This document shows positions 48,692 to 62,200 of a DNA stretch of 64,000 nt, piece after piece. Made by a program: the position numbers and the translations under genes. Source of the DNA: Ptiloglossa arizonensis (Eukaryota > Arthropoda > Insecta > Hymenoptera > Colletidae); assembly GCF_051014685.1 (NCBI RefSeq), contig NW_027478887.1, positions 62,001 to 126,000 of the forward strand, given 5' to 3'. Below the pieces are notes generated by a model, which saw only the letters and a program-made list of their open reading frames with translations, was not told the DNA's origin and searched no databases. Position 1 is the first letter of the stretch. Each line of letters starts with the position of its first letter.

Positions 48692-50871
48692 TTCTACTTT
48701 CAGATGCAACAGAAATTTTGCGGATTGGTCAATCCGTTCGCGAGATACGGCAGTTTGGAGATAAGAAACGCTTGAGAAACTCAAAATTTTCGCAGTTCTG
48801 ATGCTCGACACGAGTAACTAGAACGGCCTAGGGGAAAAGTACGCATACCGTTGTAATCGGGCGAGTTTCTACTTTCAGATGCAACAGAAATTTTGCGGAT
48901 TGGTCAATCCGTTCGCGAGATATGGCAGTTTGGAGGTAAGAAACGCTTGAGAAACTCAAAATTTTCGCCGTTCTAATGCTCGAAACGAGTAACTAGATCG
49001 GCATAGGGGAAAAGTACGCATACCGTTGTAATCGGGCGAGTTTCTACTTTCAGATGAAACAGAAATTTTGCGGATTGATCAATCCGTTCGCGAGATATGG
49101 CAGTTTGGAGATAAGAAACGAATGAGAATCTCAAAATTTTCGCAGTTCTGATGCTCGAAACGAATAACTAGAACGGCCTAGGGGAAAACTACACCTACCG
49201 TTGTAATCGGGCGAGCTTCTACTTTCAGATGCAACAGAAATTTTGCGGATTGGTCAATCCGTTCGCGAGATATGGCAGTTTGGAGGTAGGAAACGCTTGA
49301 GCAACTCAAAATTTTCGCATTTCTGATGCTCGAAACGAATAACTAGAACGGCCTAGGGGAAAAGTGCGCCTACCGTTGTAATCGGGCGAGTTTCTACTCT
49401 CAGAAGCAACAGAAATTTTGCGGATTGGTCAATCCGTTCGCGAGATATGGCAGTTTGGAGGTAAGAAACGCTTGAGAAACTCAAAATTTACGCAGTTCTG
49501 ATGCTCGAAATGAATAACTGGTACGGCCTAGGGGAAAACTACACCAACCGTTGTAATCGGGCGAGTTTCTACTTTTAGATGCAACAGAAATTTTGCGGAT
49601 TGGTCGATCCGTTCGCGAGATGTGGCAGTTTGGAAGTAAGAAACGCTTGAGAAACTCAAAATTTTCGCATTTCTGATGCTCGAAACGAATAACTAGAACG
49701 GCCTAGGGGAAAAGTGCGCATACCGTTGTAATAGGGCGAGTTTCTACTTTCAGAAGCAACAGAAATTTTGCGGATTGGTCATTCCGTTCGCGAGATATGG
49801 CAGTTTGGAGGTAAGAAACGCTTGAGAAACTCAAAATTTACGCAGTTCTGATGCTCGAAATGAATAACTGGAACGGCCTAGGGGAAAACTACACCTACCG
49901 TTGTAATCGGGCGAGTTTCTACTTTCAGATGCAACAGAAATTTTGCGGATTGGTCGATCCGTTCGCGAGATGTGGCAGTTTGGAAGTAAGAAACGCTTGA
50001 GAAACTCAAAATTTTCGCAGTTCTGATGCTCGAAACGAATAACTAGAACGGCCTAGGGGAAAACTACACCTACCGTTGTAATCGGGCGAGGTTCTACTTT
50101 CAGAAGCAACAGAAATTTTGCGGATTGGTCAATCCGTTCGCGAGATATGGCAGTTTGGAGGTAAGAAACGCTAGAGAAACTCAAAATTTTCGCAGTTCTG
50201 ATGCTCGACACGAATAACTAGATCGGCCTAGGGGCTAAGTGCGCATACCGTTGTAATCGGGCGAGTTTCTACTTTCAGATGCAACAGAAATTTTGCGGAT
50301 TGGTCGATCCGTTCGCGAGATGTGGCAGTTTGGAAGTAAGAAACGCTTGAGAAACTCAAAATTTTCGCATTTCTGATGCTCGAAACGAATAACTAGAACG
50401 GCCTAGGGGAAAACTACACCTACCGTTGTAATCGGGCGAGTTTCTACTTTCAGATGCAACCGAAATTTTGCGGATTGGTCAATCCGTTCGCGAGATATGG
50501 CAGTTTGGAGGTAAGAAAGGTTTGAGAAACTCAAAATTTTCGCAGTTCTGATGCTCGACACGAATAACTAGAACGGCCTAGGGGCAAAGTGCGCATACCG
50601 TTGTAATCGGGCGAGTTTCTACTTTCAGATGCAACAGAAATTTTGCGGATTGGTCGATCCGTTCGCGAGATGTGGCAGTTTGGAAGTAAGAAACGCTTGA
50701 GAAACTCAAAATTTTCGCAGTTCTGATGCTCGAAACGAATAACTAGAGCGGCCTAGGGGAAAACTACACCTACCGTTGTAATCGGGCGAGTTTCTACTTT
50801 CAGATGGAACAGAAATTTTGCGGATTGGTCAATCCGTTCGCGAGATATGGCAGTTTGGAGGTAAGAAACGC
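48692..50871 (+). repeat. 13-monomer higher-order repeat, unit 2
   Basis: Second unit of the 2,275-bp repeat. It is absent from the related region 58,806-61,000, where the collinear copy holds only one such unit. This duplication therefore arose, or was lost, after the 42,594/55,894 segments separated. Confidence 0.92.
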
Positions 50872-52516
50872 TTGAGAAACTCAAAATTTTCGCAGTTCTA
50901 ATGCTCGAAACGAGTAACTAGATCGGCATAGGGGAAAACTACACCTACCGTTGTAATAGGGCGAGTTTCTACTTTCAGAAGCAACAGAAATTTTGCGGAT
51001 TGGTCATTCCGTTCGCGAGATATGGCAGTTTGGAGGTAAGAAACGCTTGAGAAACTCAAAATTTACGCAGTTCTGATGCTCGAAATGAATAACTGGAACG
51101 GCCTAGGGGAAAACTACACCTACCGTTGTAATCGGGCGAGTTTCTACTTTCAGATGCAACAGAAATTTTGCGGATTGGTCGATCCGTTCGCGAGATGTGG
51201 CAGTTTGGAAGTAAGAAACGCTTGAGAAACTCAAAATTTTCGCAGTTCTGATGCTCGAAACGAATAACTAGAACGGCCTAGGGGAAAACTACACCTACCG
51301 TTGTAATCGGGCGAGGTTCTACTTTCAGAAGCAACAGAAATTTTGCGGATTGGTCAATCCGTTCGCGAGATATGGCAGTTTGGAGGTAAGAAACGCTAGA
51401 GAAACTCAAAATTTACGCAGTTCTGATGCTCGAAATGAATAACTGGAACGGCCTAGGGGAAAACTACACCAACCGTTGTAATCGGGCGAGTTTCTACTTT
51501 CAGATGCAACAGAAATTTTGCGGATTGATCAATCCGTTCGCGAAATATGGCAGTTTGGAGGTAAGAAGCGCTTGAGAAACTCAAAATTTTCGCAGTTCTG
51601 ATGCTCGACACGAATAACTAGAACGGTCTAGGGGAAAAGTGCGCATACCGTTGTAATCGGGCGAGTTTCTACTTTCAGATGCAACAGAAATTTTGCGGAT
51701 TGGTCAATCCGTTCGCGAGATATAGCTGTTTGGAGGTAAGAAAGGCTTGAGAAACTCAAAATTGTCGCAGTTCTGATGCTCGACACGAATAACTAGAACG
51801 GCATAGGGGCAAAGTGCGCATACCGTTGTAATCGGGCGAGTTTCTACTTTCAGATGCAACAGAAATTTTGCGGATTGGTCGATCCGTTCGCGAGATGTGG
51901 CAGTTTGGAAGTAAGAAACGCTTGAGAAACTCAAAATTTTCGCAGTTCTGATGCTCGAAACGAATAACTAGAACGGCCTAGGGGAAAACTACACCTACCG
52001 TTGTAATCGGGCGAGGTTCTACTTTCAGAAGCAACAGAAATTTTGCGGATTGGTCAATCCGTTCGCGAGATATGGCAGTTTGGAGGTAAGAAACGCTAGA
52101 GAAACTCAAAATTTTCGCAGTTCTGATGCTCGACACGAATAACTAGATCGGCCTAGGGGCTAAGTGCGCATACCGTTGTAATCGGGCGAGTTTCTACTTT
52201 CAGATGCAACAGAAATTTTGCGGATTGGTCGATCCGTTCGCGAGATGTGGCAGTTTGGAAGTAAGAAACGCTTGAGAAACTCAAAATTTTCGCATTTCTG
52301 ATGCTCGAAACGAATAACTAGAACGGCCTAGGGGAAAACTACACCTACCGTTGTAATCGGGCGAGTTTCTACTTTCAGATGCAACCGAAATTTTGCGGAT
52401 TGGTCAATCCGTTCGCGAGATATGGCAGTTTGGAGGTAAGAAAGGCTTGAGAAACTCAAAATTTTCGCAGTTCTGATGCTCGACACGAATAACTAGAACG
52501 GCCTAGGGGCAAAGTG

Positions 52517-53101
52517 CGCATACCGTTGTAATCGGGCGAGTTTCTACTTTCAGATGCAACAGAAATTTTGCGGATTGGTCGATCCGTTCGCGAGATGTGG
52601 CAGTTTGGAAGTAAGAAACGCTTGAGAAACTCAAAATTTTCGTAGTTCTGATGCTCGAAACGAATAACTAGAGCGGCCTAGGGGAAAACTACACCTACCG
52701 TTGTAATCGGGTGAGTTTCTACTTTCAGATGCAACAGAAATTTTGCGGATTGGTCAATCCGTTCGCGAGATATGGCAGTTTGGAGGTAAGAAACGCTTGA
52801 GAAACTCAAAATTTTCGCAGTTCTAATGCTCGAAACGAGTAACTAGATCGGCATAGGGGAAAAGTACGCATACCGTTGTAATCGGGCGAGTTTCTACTTT
52901 TAGATGCAACAGAAATTTTGCGGATTTATCAATCCGATCGCGAGATATGGCAGTTTGGAGATAAGAAACGCTTGAGAATCTCAAAATTTTCGCAGTTCTG
53001 ATGCTCGAAACGAATAACTAGAACGGCCTAGGGGAAAACTACACCTACCGTTGTAATCGGGCGAGGTTCTACTTTCAGATGCAACAGAAATTTTGCGGAT
53101 T
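52517..53101 (+). repeat. 4-monomer repeat, copy 1 (copy 2 at 53,217-53,801)
   Basis: Offset 700 bp. Shared markers are TTTTCGTAGTTCTG, AGAGCGGCC, CTTTTAGATG and CGGATTTATCAATCC. Three or so substitutions were noticed (for example GGGTGAG near 52,711 and CCGATCGCG near 52,936 in this copy). Confidence 0.87.
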
Positions 53102-54641
53102 GGTCAATCCGTTCGCGAGATACGGCAGTTTGGAGATAAGAAACGCTTGAGAAACTCAAAATTTTCGCAGTTCTGATGCTCGAAACGAGTAACTAGAACG
53201 GCCTAGGGGAAAAGTACGCATACCGTTGTAATCGGGCGAGTTTCTACTTTCAGATGCAACAGAAATTTTGCGGATTGGTCGATCCGTTCGCGAGATGTGG
53301 CAGTTTGGAAGTATGAAACGCTTGAGAAACTCAAAATTTTCGTAGTTCTGATGCTCGAAACGAATAACTAGAGCGGCCTAGGGGAAAACTACACCTACCG
53401 TTGTAATCGGGCGAGTTTCTACTTTCAGATGCAACAGAAATTTTGCGGATTGGTCAATCCGTTCGCGAGATATGGCAGTTTGGAGGTAAGAAACGCTTGA
53501 GAAACTCAAAATTTTCGCAGTTCTAATGCTCGAAACGAGTAACTAGATCGGCATAGGGGAAAAGTACGCATACCGTTGTAATCGGGCGAGTTTCTACTTT
53601 TAGATGCAACAGAAATTTTGCGGATTTATCAATCCGTTCGCGAGATATGGCAGTTTGGAGATAAGAAACGCTTGAGAATCTCAAAATTTTCGCAGTTCTG
53701 ATGCTCGAAACGAATAACTAGAACGGCCTAGGGGAAAACTACACCTACCGTTGTAATCGGGCGAGGTTCTACTTTCAGATGCAACAGAAATTTTGCGGAT
53801 TGATCAATCCGTTCGCGAGATATGGCAGTTTGGAGGTAAGAAACGCTTGAGAAACTCAAAATTTAGGCAGTTCTGATGCTCGAAATGAATAACTGGAACG
53901 GCCTAGGGGAAAACTACACCAACCGTTGTAATCGGGCGAGTTTCTACTTTCAGATGCAACAGAAATTTTGCGGATTGAGCAATCCGTTCGCGAGATATGG
54001 CTGTTTGGAGGTAAGAAGCGCTTGAGAAACTCAAAATTTTCGCAGTTCAGATGCTCGACACGAATAACTAGAACGGTCTAGGGGAAAAGTGCGCATACCG
54101 TTGTAATCGGGCGAGTTTCTACTTTCAGATGCAACAGAAATTTTGCGGATTGGTCAATCCGTTCGCGAGATATAGCTGTTTGGAGGTAAGAAAGGCTTGA
54201 GAAACTCAAAATTTTCGCAGTTCTGGTGCTCGACACGAATAACTAGAACGGCATAGGGGCAAAGTGCGCATACCGTCGTAATCGGGCGAGTTTCTACTTT
54301 CAGATGCAACAGAAATTTTGCGGATTGATCAATCCGTTCGCGAGATATGTCAGTTTGGAAATAAGAAACGCTTGAGAATCTCAAAATTTTCGCAGTTCTG
54401 ATGCTCGAAACGAATAACTAGAACGGCCTAGGGGAAAACTACACCTACCGTTGTAATCGGGCGAGTTTCTACTTTCAGATGCAACAGAAATTTTGCGGAT
54501 TGGTCGATCCGTTCGCGAGATGTGGCAGTTTGGAAGTAAGAAACGCTTGAGAAACTCAAAATTTTCGCAGTTCTGATGCTCGAAACGAATAACTAGAACG
54601 GCCTAGGGGAAAACTACACCTACCGTTGTAATCGGGCGAGT
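53067..54641 (+). repeat. 9-monomer higher-order repeat, unit 1 (1,575 bp)
   Basis: Tandem with 54,642-56,271 at an offset of exactly 1,575 bp. Markers: GATACGGCAG, TTTTCGTAGTTCTG, GGATTTATCAATCC, AAAATTTAGGCAG, GGATTGAGCAATCC, TTCAGATGCTCGACAC, GATATAGCTG, TTCTGGTGCTCG and CCGTCGTAATC. The unit overlaps the 4-monomer repeat at 53,217-53,801, so it was assembled after that smaller duplication. Confidence 0.91.
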
Positions 54642-56271
54642 TTCTACTTTCAGATGCAACAGAAATTTTGCGGATTGGTCAATCCGTTCGCGAGATACGG
54701 CAGTTTGGAGATAAGAAACGCTTGAGAAACTCAAAATTTTCGCAGTTCTGATGCTCGAAACGAGTAACTAGAACGGCCTAGGGGAAAAGTACGCATACCG
54801 TTGTAATCGGGCGAGTTTCTACTTTCAGATGCAACAGAAATTTTGCGGATTGGTCGATCCGTTCGCGAGATGTGGCAGTTTGGAAGTAAGAAACGCTTGA
54901 GAAACTCAAAATTTTCGTAGTTCTGATGCTCGAAACGAATAACTAGAGCGGCCTAGGGGAAAACTACACCTACCGTTGTAATCGGGCGAGTTTCTACTTT
55001 CAGATGCAACAGAAATTTTGCGGATTGGTCAATCCGTTCGCGAGATATGGCAGTTTGGAGGTAAGAAACGCTTGAGAAACTCAAAATTTTCGCAGTTCTA
55101 ATGCTCGAAACGAGTAACTAGATCGGCATAGGGGAAAAGTACGCATACCGTTGTAATCGGGCGAGTTTCTACTTTTAGATGCAACAGAAATTTTGCGGAT
55201 TTATCAATCCGTTCGCGAGATATGGCAGTTTGGAGATAAGAAACGCTTGAGAATCTCAAAATTTTCGCAGTTCTGATGCTCGAAACGAATAACTAGAACG
55301 GCCTAGGGGAAAACTACACCTACCGTTGTAATCGGGCGAGGTTCTACTTTCAGATGCAACAGAAATTTTGCGGATTGATCAATCCGTTCGCGAGATATGG
55401 CAGTTTGGAGGTAAGAAACGCTTGAGAAACTCAAAATTTAGGCAGTTCTGATGCTCGAAATGAATAACTGGAACGGCCTAGGGGAAAACTACACCAACCG
55501 TTGTAATCGGGCGAGTTTCTACTTTCAGATGCAACAGAAATTTTGCGGATTGAGCAATCCGTTCGCGAGATATGGCAGTTTGGAGGTAAGAAGCGCTTGA
55601 GAAACTCAAAATTTTCGCAGTTCAGATGCTCGACACGAATAACTAGAACGGTCTAGGGGAAAAGTGCGCATACCGTTGTAATCGGGCGAGTTTCTACTTT
55701 CAGATGCAACAGAAATTTTGCGGATTGGTCAATCCGTTCGCGAGATATAGCTGTTTGGAGGTAAGAAAGGCTTGAGAAACTCAAAATTTTCGCAGTTCTG
55801 GTGCTCGACACGAATAACTAGAACGGCATAGGGGCAAAGTGCGCATACCGTCGTAATCGGGCGAGTTTCTACTTTCAGATGCAACAGAAATTTTGCGGAT
55901 TGATCAATCCGTTCGCGAGATATGGCAGTTTGGAAATAAGAAACGCTTGAGAATCTCAAAATTTTCGCAGTTCTGATGCTCGAAACGAATAACTAGAACG
56001 GCCTAGGGGAAAACTACACCTACCGTTGTAATCGGGCGAGTTTCTACTTTCAGATGCAACAGAAATTTTGCGGATTGGTCGATCCGTTCGCGAGATGTGG
56101 CAGTTTGGAAGTAAGAAACGCTTGAGAAACTCAAAATTTTCGCAGTTCTGATGCTCGAAACGAATAACTAGAACGGCCTAGGGGAAAACTACACCTACCG
56201 TTGTAATCGGGCGAGTTTCTACTTTCAGATGCAACAGAAATTTTGCGGATTGGTCAATCCGTTCGCGAGAT
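54642..56271 (+). repeat. 9-monomer higher-order repeat, unit 2
   Basis: Second 1,575-bp unit. The periodic match ends at 56,271 (GATATGG where unit 1 has GATACGG at 54,697). Its right end runs into the short copy of the large segmental duplication, which starts at 55,894, so two amplification events overlap here. Confidence 0.91.
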
Positions 56272-59200
56272 ATGGCAGTTTGGATGTAAGAAACGCTTAA
56301 GAAACTCAAAATTTTCGCATTTCTGATGCTCGAAACGAATAACTAGAACGGCCTAGGGGAAAAGTGAGCATACCGTTTTAATAGGGCGAGTTTCTACTTT
56401 CAGAAGCAACAGAAATTTTGCGGATTGGTCAATCCGTTCGCGAGATATGGCAGTTTGGAGGTAAGAAACGCTAGAGAAACTCAAAATTTACGCAGTTCGG
56501 ATGCTCGAAATGAATAACTGGAACGGCCTAGGGGAAAACTACACCTACCGTTGTAATCGGGCGAGTTTCTACTTTCAGATGCAACAGAAATTTTGCGGAT
56601 TGGTCGATCCGTTCGCGAGATGTGGCAGTTTGGAAGTAAGAAACGCTTGAGAAACTCAAAATTTTCGCAGTTATGATACTCGAAACGAATAACTAGAACG
56701 GCCTAGGGGAAAACTACACCTACCGTTGTAATCGGGCGAGGTTCTACATTCAGAAGCAACAGAAATGTTGCGGATTGATCAATCCGTTCGCGAGATATGG
56801 CAGTTTGGAGGTAAGAAACGCTAGAGAAACTCCAAATTTTCGCAGTTCTGATGCTCGACACGAATAACTAGATCGGCCTAGGGGCTAAGTGCGCATACCG
56901 TTGTAATCGGGCGAGTTTCTACTTTCAGATGAAACAGAAATTTTGCGGATTGATCAATCCGTTCGCGAGATATGGCAGTTTGGAGATAAGAAACGCTTGA
57001 GAATCTCAAAATTTTCGCAGTTCTGATGCTCGAAACGAATAACTAGAACGGCCTAGGGGAAAACTACACCTACCGTTGTAATCGGGCGAGCTTCTACTCT
57101 TAGATGCAACAGAAATTTTGCGGATTGGTCAATCCGTTCGCGAGATATGGCAGTTTGGAGGTAGGAAACGCTTGAGCAACTCAAAATTTTCGCATTTCTG
57201 ATGCTCGAAACGAATAACTAGAACGGCCAAGGGGAAAAGTGCGCCTACCGTTGTAATCGGGCGAGTTTCTACTCTCAGAAGCAACAGAAATTTTGCGGAT
57301 TGGTCAATCCGTTCGCGAGATATGGCAGTTTGGAGGTAAGAAACGCTTGAGAAACTCAAAATTTACGCAGTTCTGATGCTCGAAATGAATAACTGGAACG
57401 GCCTAGGGGAAAACTACACCAACCGTTGTAATCGGGCGAGTTTCTACTTTCAGATGCAACAGAAATTTTGCGGATTGATCAATCCGTTCGCGAGATATGG
57501 CAGTTTGGAGGTAAGAAACGCTTGAGAAACTCAAAATTTTCGCAGTTCTGATGCTCGACACGAATAACTAGAACGGCCTAGGGGAAAAGTGCGCATACCG
57601 TTGTAATCGGGCGAGTTTCTACTTTCAGATGCAACAGAAATTTTGCGGATAGGTCAATCCGTTCGCGAGATATAGCTGTTTGGAGGTAAGAAAGGCTTGA
57701 GAAACTTAAAATTTTCGCAGTTCTGATGCTCGACACGAATAACTAGAACGGCATAGGGGCAAAGTGCGCATACCTTTGTAATCGGGCGAGTTTTTACTTT
57801 CAGATGCAACAGAAATTTTGCGGATTGGTCGATCCGTTCGCGAGATATGGCAGTTTGGAGATAAGAAACGCTTGAGAATCTCAAAATTTTCGCAGTTCTG
57901 ATGCTCGAAACGAATAACTAGAACGGCCTAGGGGAAAACTAAACCTACCGTTGTAATCGGGCGAGTTTCTACTTTCAGATGCAACAGAAATTTTGCGGAT
58001 TGGTCAATCCGTTCGCGAGATATAGCTGTTTGGAGGTAAGAAAGGCTTGAGAAACTCAAAATTTTCGCAGTTCTGATGCTCGACACGAATAACTAGAACG
58101 GCATAGGGGCAAAGTGCGCATACCTTTGTAATCGGGCGAGTTTCTACTTTCAGATGCAACAGAAATTTTGCGGATTGGTCGATCCGTTCGCGAGATGTGG
58201 CAGTTTGGAAGTAAGAAACGCTTGAGAAACTCAAAATTTTCGCATTTCTGATGCTCGAAACGAATAACTAGAACGGCCTAGGGGAAAAGTGCGCATACCG
58301 TTGTAATAGGGCGAGTTTCTACTTTCAGAAGCAACAGAAATTTTGCGGATTGGTCATTCCGTTCGCGAGATATGGCAGTTTGGAGGTAAGAAACGCTTGA
58401 GAAACTCAAAATTTACGCAGTTCTGATGCTCGAAATGAATAACTGGAACGTCCTAGGGGAAAACTACACCTACCGTTGTAATCGGGCGAGTTTCTACTTT
58501 CAGATGCAACAGAAATTTTGCGGATTGGTCGATCCGTTCGCGAGATGTGGCAGTTTGGAAGTAAGAAACGCTTGAGAAACTCAAAATTTTCGCAGTTCTG
58601 ATGCTCGAAACGAATAACTAGAACGGCCTAGGGGAAAACTACACCTACCGTTGTAATCGGGCGAGGTTCTACTTTCAGAAGCAACAGAAATTTTGCGGAT
58701 TGGTCAATCCGTTCGCGAGATATGGCAGTTTGGAGGTAAGAAACGCTAGAGAAACTCAAAATTTTCGCAGTTCTGATGCTCGACACGAATAACTAGATCG
58801 GCCTAGGGGAAAACTACACCTACCGTTGTAATCGGGCGAGGTTCTACTTTCAGATGCAACAGAAATTTTGCGGATTGGTCAATCCGTTCGCGAGATACGG
58901 CAGTTTGGAGATAAGAAACGCTTGAGAAACTCAAAATTTTCGCAGTTCTGATGCTCGACACGAGTAACTAGAACGGCCTAGGGGAAAAGTACGCATACCG
59001 TTGTAATCGGGCGAGTTTCTACTTTCAGATGCAACAGAAATTTTGCGGATTGGTCAATCCGTTCGCGAGATATGGCAGTTTGGAGGTAAGAAACGCTTGA
59101 GAAACTCAAAATTTTCGCCGTTCTAATGCTCGAAACGAGTAACTAGATCGGCATAGGGGAAAAGTACGCATACCGTTGTAATCGGGCGAGTTTCTACTTT

Positions 59201-62200
59201 CAGATGAAACAGAAATTTTGCGGATTGATCAATCCGTTCGCGAGATATGGCAGTTTGGAGATAAGAAACGAATGAGAATCTCAAAATTTTCGCAGTTCTG
59301 ATGCTCGAAACGAATAACTAGAACGGCCTAGGGGAAAACTACACCTACCGTTGTAATCGGGCGAGCTTCTACTTTCAGATGCAACAGAAATTTTGCGGAT
59401 TGGTCAATCCGTTCGCGAGATATCGCAGTTTGGAGGTAGGAAACGCTTGAGCAACTCAAAATTTTCGCATTTCTGATGCTCGAAACGAATAACTAGAACG
59501 GCCTAGGGGAAAAGTGCGCCTACCGTTGTAATCGGGCGAGTTTCTACTCTCAGAAGCAACAGAAATTTTGCGGATTGGTCAATCCGTTCGCGAGATATGG
59601 CCGTTTGGAGGTAAGAAACGCTTGAGAAACTCAAAATTTACGCAGTTCTGATGCTCGAAATGAATAACTGGTACGGCCTAGGGGAAAACTACACCAACCG
59701 TTGTAATCGGGCGAGTTTCTACTTTCAGATGCAACAGAAATTTTGCGGATTGGTCGATCCGTTCGCGAGATGTGGCAGTTTGGAAGTAAGAAACGCTTGA
59801 GAAACTCAAAATTTTCGCATTTCTGATGCTCGAAACGAATAACTAGAACGGCCTAGGGGAAAAGTGCGCATACCGTTGTAATAGGGTGAGTTTCTACTTT
59901 CAGAAGCAACAGAAATTTTGCGGATTGGTCATTCCGTTCGCGAGATATGGCAGTTTGGAGGTAAGAAACGCTTGAGAAACTCAAAATTTACGCAGTTCTG
60001 ATGCTCGAAATGAATAACTGGAACGGCCTAGGGGAAAACTACACCTACCGTTGTAATCGGGCGAGTTTCTACTTTCAGATGCAACAGAAATTTTGCGGAT
60101 TGGTCGATCCGTTCGCGAGATGTGGCAGTTTGGAAGTAAGAAACGCTTGAGAAACTCAAAATTTTCGCAGTTCTGATGCTCGAAACGAATAACTAGAACG
60201 GCCTAGGGGAAAACTACACCTACCGTTGTAATCGGGCGAGGTTCTACTTTCAGAAGCAACAGAAATTTTGCGGATTGGTCAATCCGTTCGCGAGATATGG
60301 CAGTTTGGAGGTAAGAAACGCTAGAGAAACTCAAAATTTTCGCAGTTCTGATGCTCGACACGAATAACTAGATCGGCCTAGGGGCTAAGTGCGCATACCG
60401 TTGTAATCGGGCGAGTTTCTACTTTCAGATGCAACAGAAATTTTGCGGATTGGTCGATCCGTTCGCGAGATGTGGCAGTTTGGAAGTAAGAAACGCTTGA
60501 GAAACTCAAAATTTTCGCATTTCTGATGCTCGAAACGAATAACTAGAACGGCCTAGGGGAAAACTACACCTACCGTTGTAATCGGGCGAGTTTCTACTTT
60601 CAGATGCAACCGAAATTTTGCGGATTGGTCAATCCGTTCGCGAGATATGGCAGTTTGGAGGTAAGAAAGGTTTGAGAAACTCAAAATTTTCGCAGTTCTG
60701 ATGCTCGACACGAATAACTAGAACGGCCTAGGGGCAAAGTGCGCATACCGTTGTAATCGGGCGAGTTTCTACTTTCAGATGCAACAGAAATTTTGCGGAT
60801 TGGTCGATCCGTTCGCGAGATGTGGCAGTTTGGAAGTAAGAAACGCTTGAGAAACTCAAAATTTTCGCAGTTCTGATGCTCGAAACGAATAACTAGAGCG
60901 GCCTAGGGGAAAACTACACCTACCGTTGTAATCGGGCGAGTTTCTACTTTCAGATGCAACAGAAATTTTGCGGATTGGTCAATCCGTTCGCGAGATATGG
61001 CAGTTTGGAGGTAAGAAACGCTTGAGAAACTCAAAATTTTCGCAGTTCTAATGCTCGAAACGAGTAACTAGATCGGCATAGGGGAAAAGTACGCATACCG
61101 TTGTAATCGGGCGAGTTTCTACTTTTAGATGCAACAGAAATTTTGCGGATTTATCAATCCGTTCGCGAGATATGGCAGTTTGGAGATAAGAAACGCTTGA
61201 GAATCTCAAAATTTTCGCAGTTCTGATGCTCGAAACGAATAACTAGAACGGCCTAGGGGAAAACTACACCTACCGTTGTAATAGGGCGAGTTTCTACTTT
61301 CAGAAGCAACAGAAATTTTGCGGATTGGTCATTCCGTTCGCGAGATATGGCAGTTTGGAGGTAAGAAACGCTTGAGAAACTCAAAATTTACGCAGTTCTG
61401 ATGCTCGAAATGAATAACTGGAACGGCCTAGGGGAAAACTACACCTACCGTTGTAATCGGGCGAGTTTCTACTTTCAGATGCAACAGAAATTTTGCGGAT
61501 TGGTCGATCCGTTCGCGAGATGTGGCAGTTTGGAAGTAAGAAACGCTTGAGAAACTCAAAATTTTCGCAGTTCTGATGCTCGAAACGAATAACTAGAACG
61601 GCCTAGGGGAAAACTACACCTACCGTTGTAATCGGGCGAGGTTCTACTTTCAGAAGCAACAGAAATTTTGCGGATTGGTCAATCCGTTCGCGAGATATGG
61701 CAGTTTGGAGGTAAGAAACGCTAGAGAAACTCAAAATTTTCGCAGTTCTGATGCTCGACACGAATAACTAGATCGGCCTAGGGGCTAAGTGCGCATACCG
61801 TTGTAATCGGGCGAGTTTCTACTTTCAGATGCAACAGAAATTTTGCGGATTGGTCGATCCGTTCGCGAGATGTGGCAGTTTGGAAGTAAGAAACGCTTGA
61901 GAAACTCAAAATTTTCGCATTTCTGATGCTCGAAACGAATAACTAGAACGGCCTAGGGGAAAACTACACCTACCGTTGTAATCGGGCGAGTTTCTACTTT
62001 CAGATGCAACCGAAATTTTGCGGATTGGTCAATCCGTTCGCGAGATATGGCAGTTTGGAGGTAAGAAAGGCTTGAGAAACTCAAAATTTTCGCAGTTCTG
62101 ATGCTCGACACGAATAACTAGAACGGCCTAGGGGCAAAGTGCGCATACCGTTGTAATCGGGCGAGTTTCTACTTTCAGATGCAACAGAAATTTTGCGGAT

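Larger units (their letters stand above)
42594..53246 (+). repeat. Large intra-array segmental duplication, long copy (10.7 kb)
   Basis: Collinear with 55,894-62,871, with an offset that changes only in whole monomers: +13,300 (42,594 to about 43,450), +12,950 (about 43,800-45,830), +12,425 (46,375-48,530), +10,150 (around 50,803), +10,325 (50,941 to about 51,300) and +9,625 (about 52,000-53,246). Anchors include AACGCTTAAGAAAC (42,984 and 56,284), CTTCTACTCTTAG (44,141 and 57,091), TACCTTTGTAATC with TTTTTACTTTC (44,822 and 57,772), AAAGGTTTGAG (48,241 and 60,666) and TCGTAGTTCTG (52,640 and 62,265). The period inside is strictly 175 bp. Confidence 0.92.
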
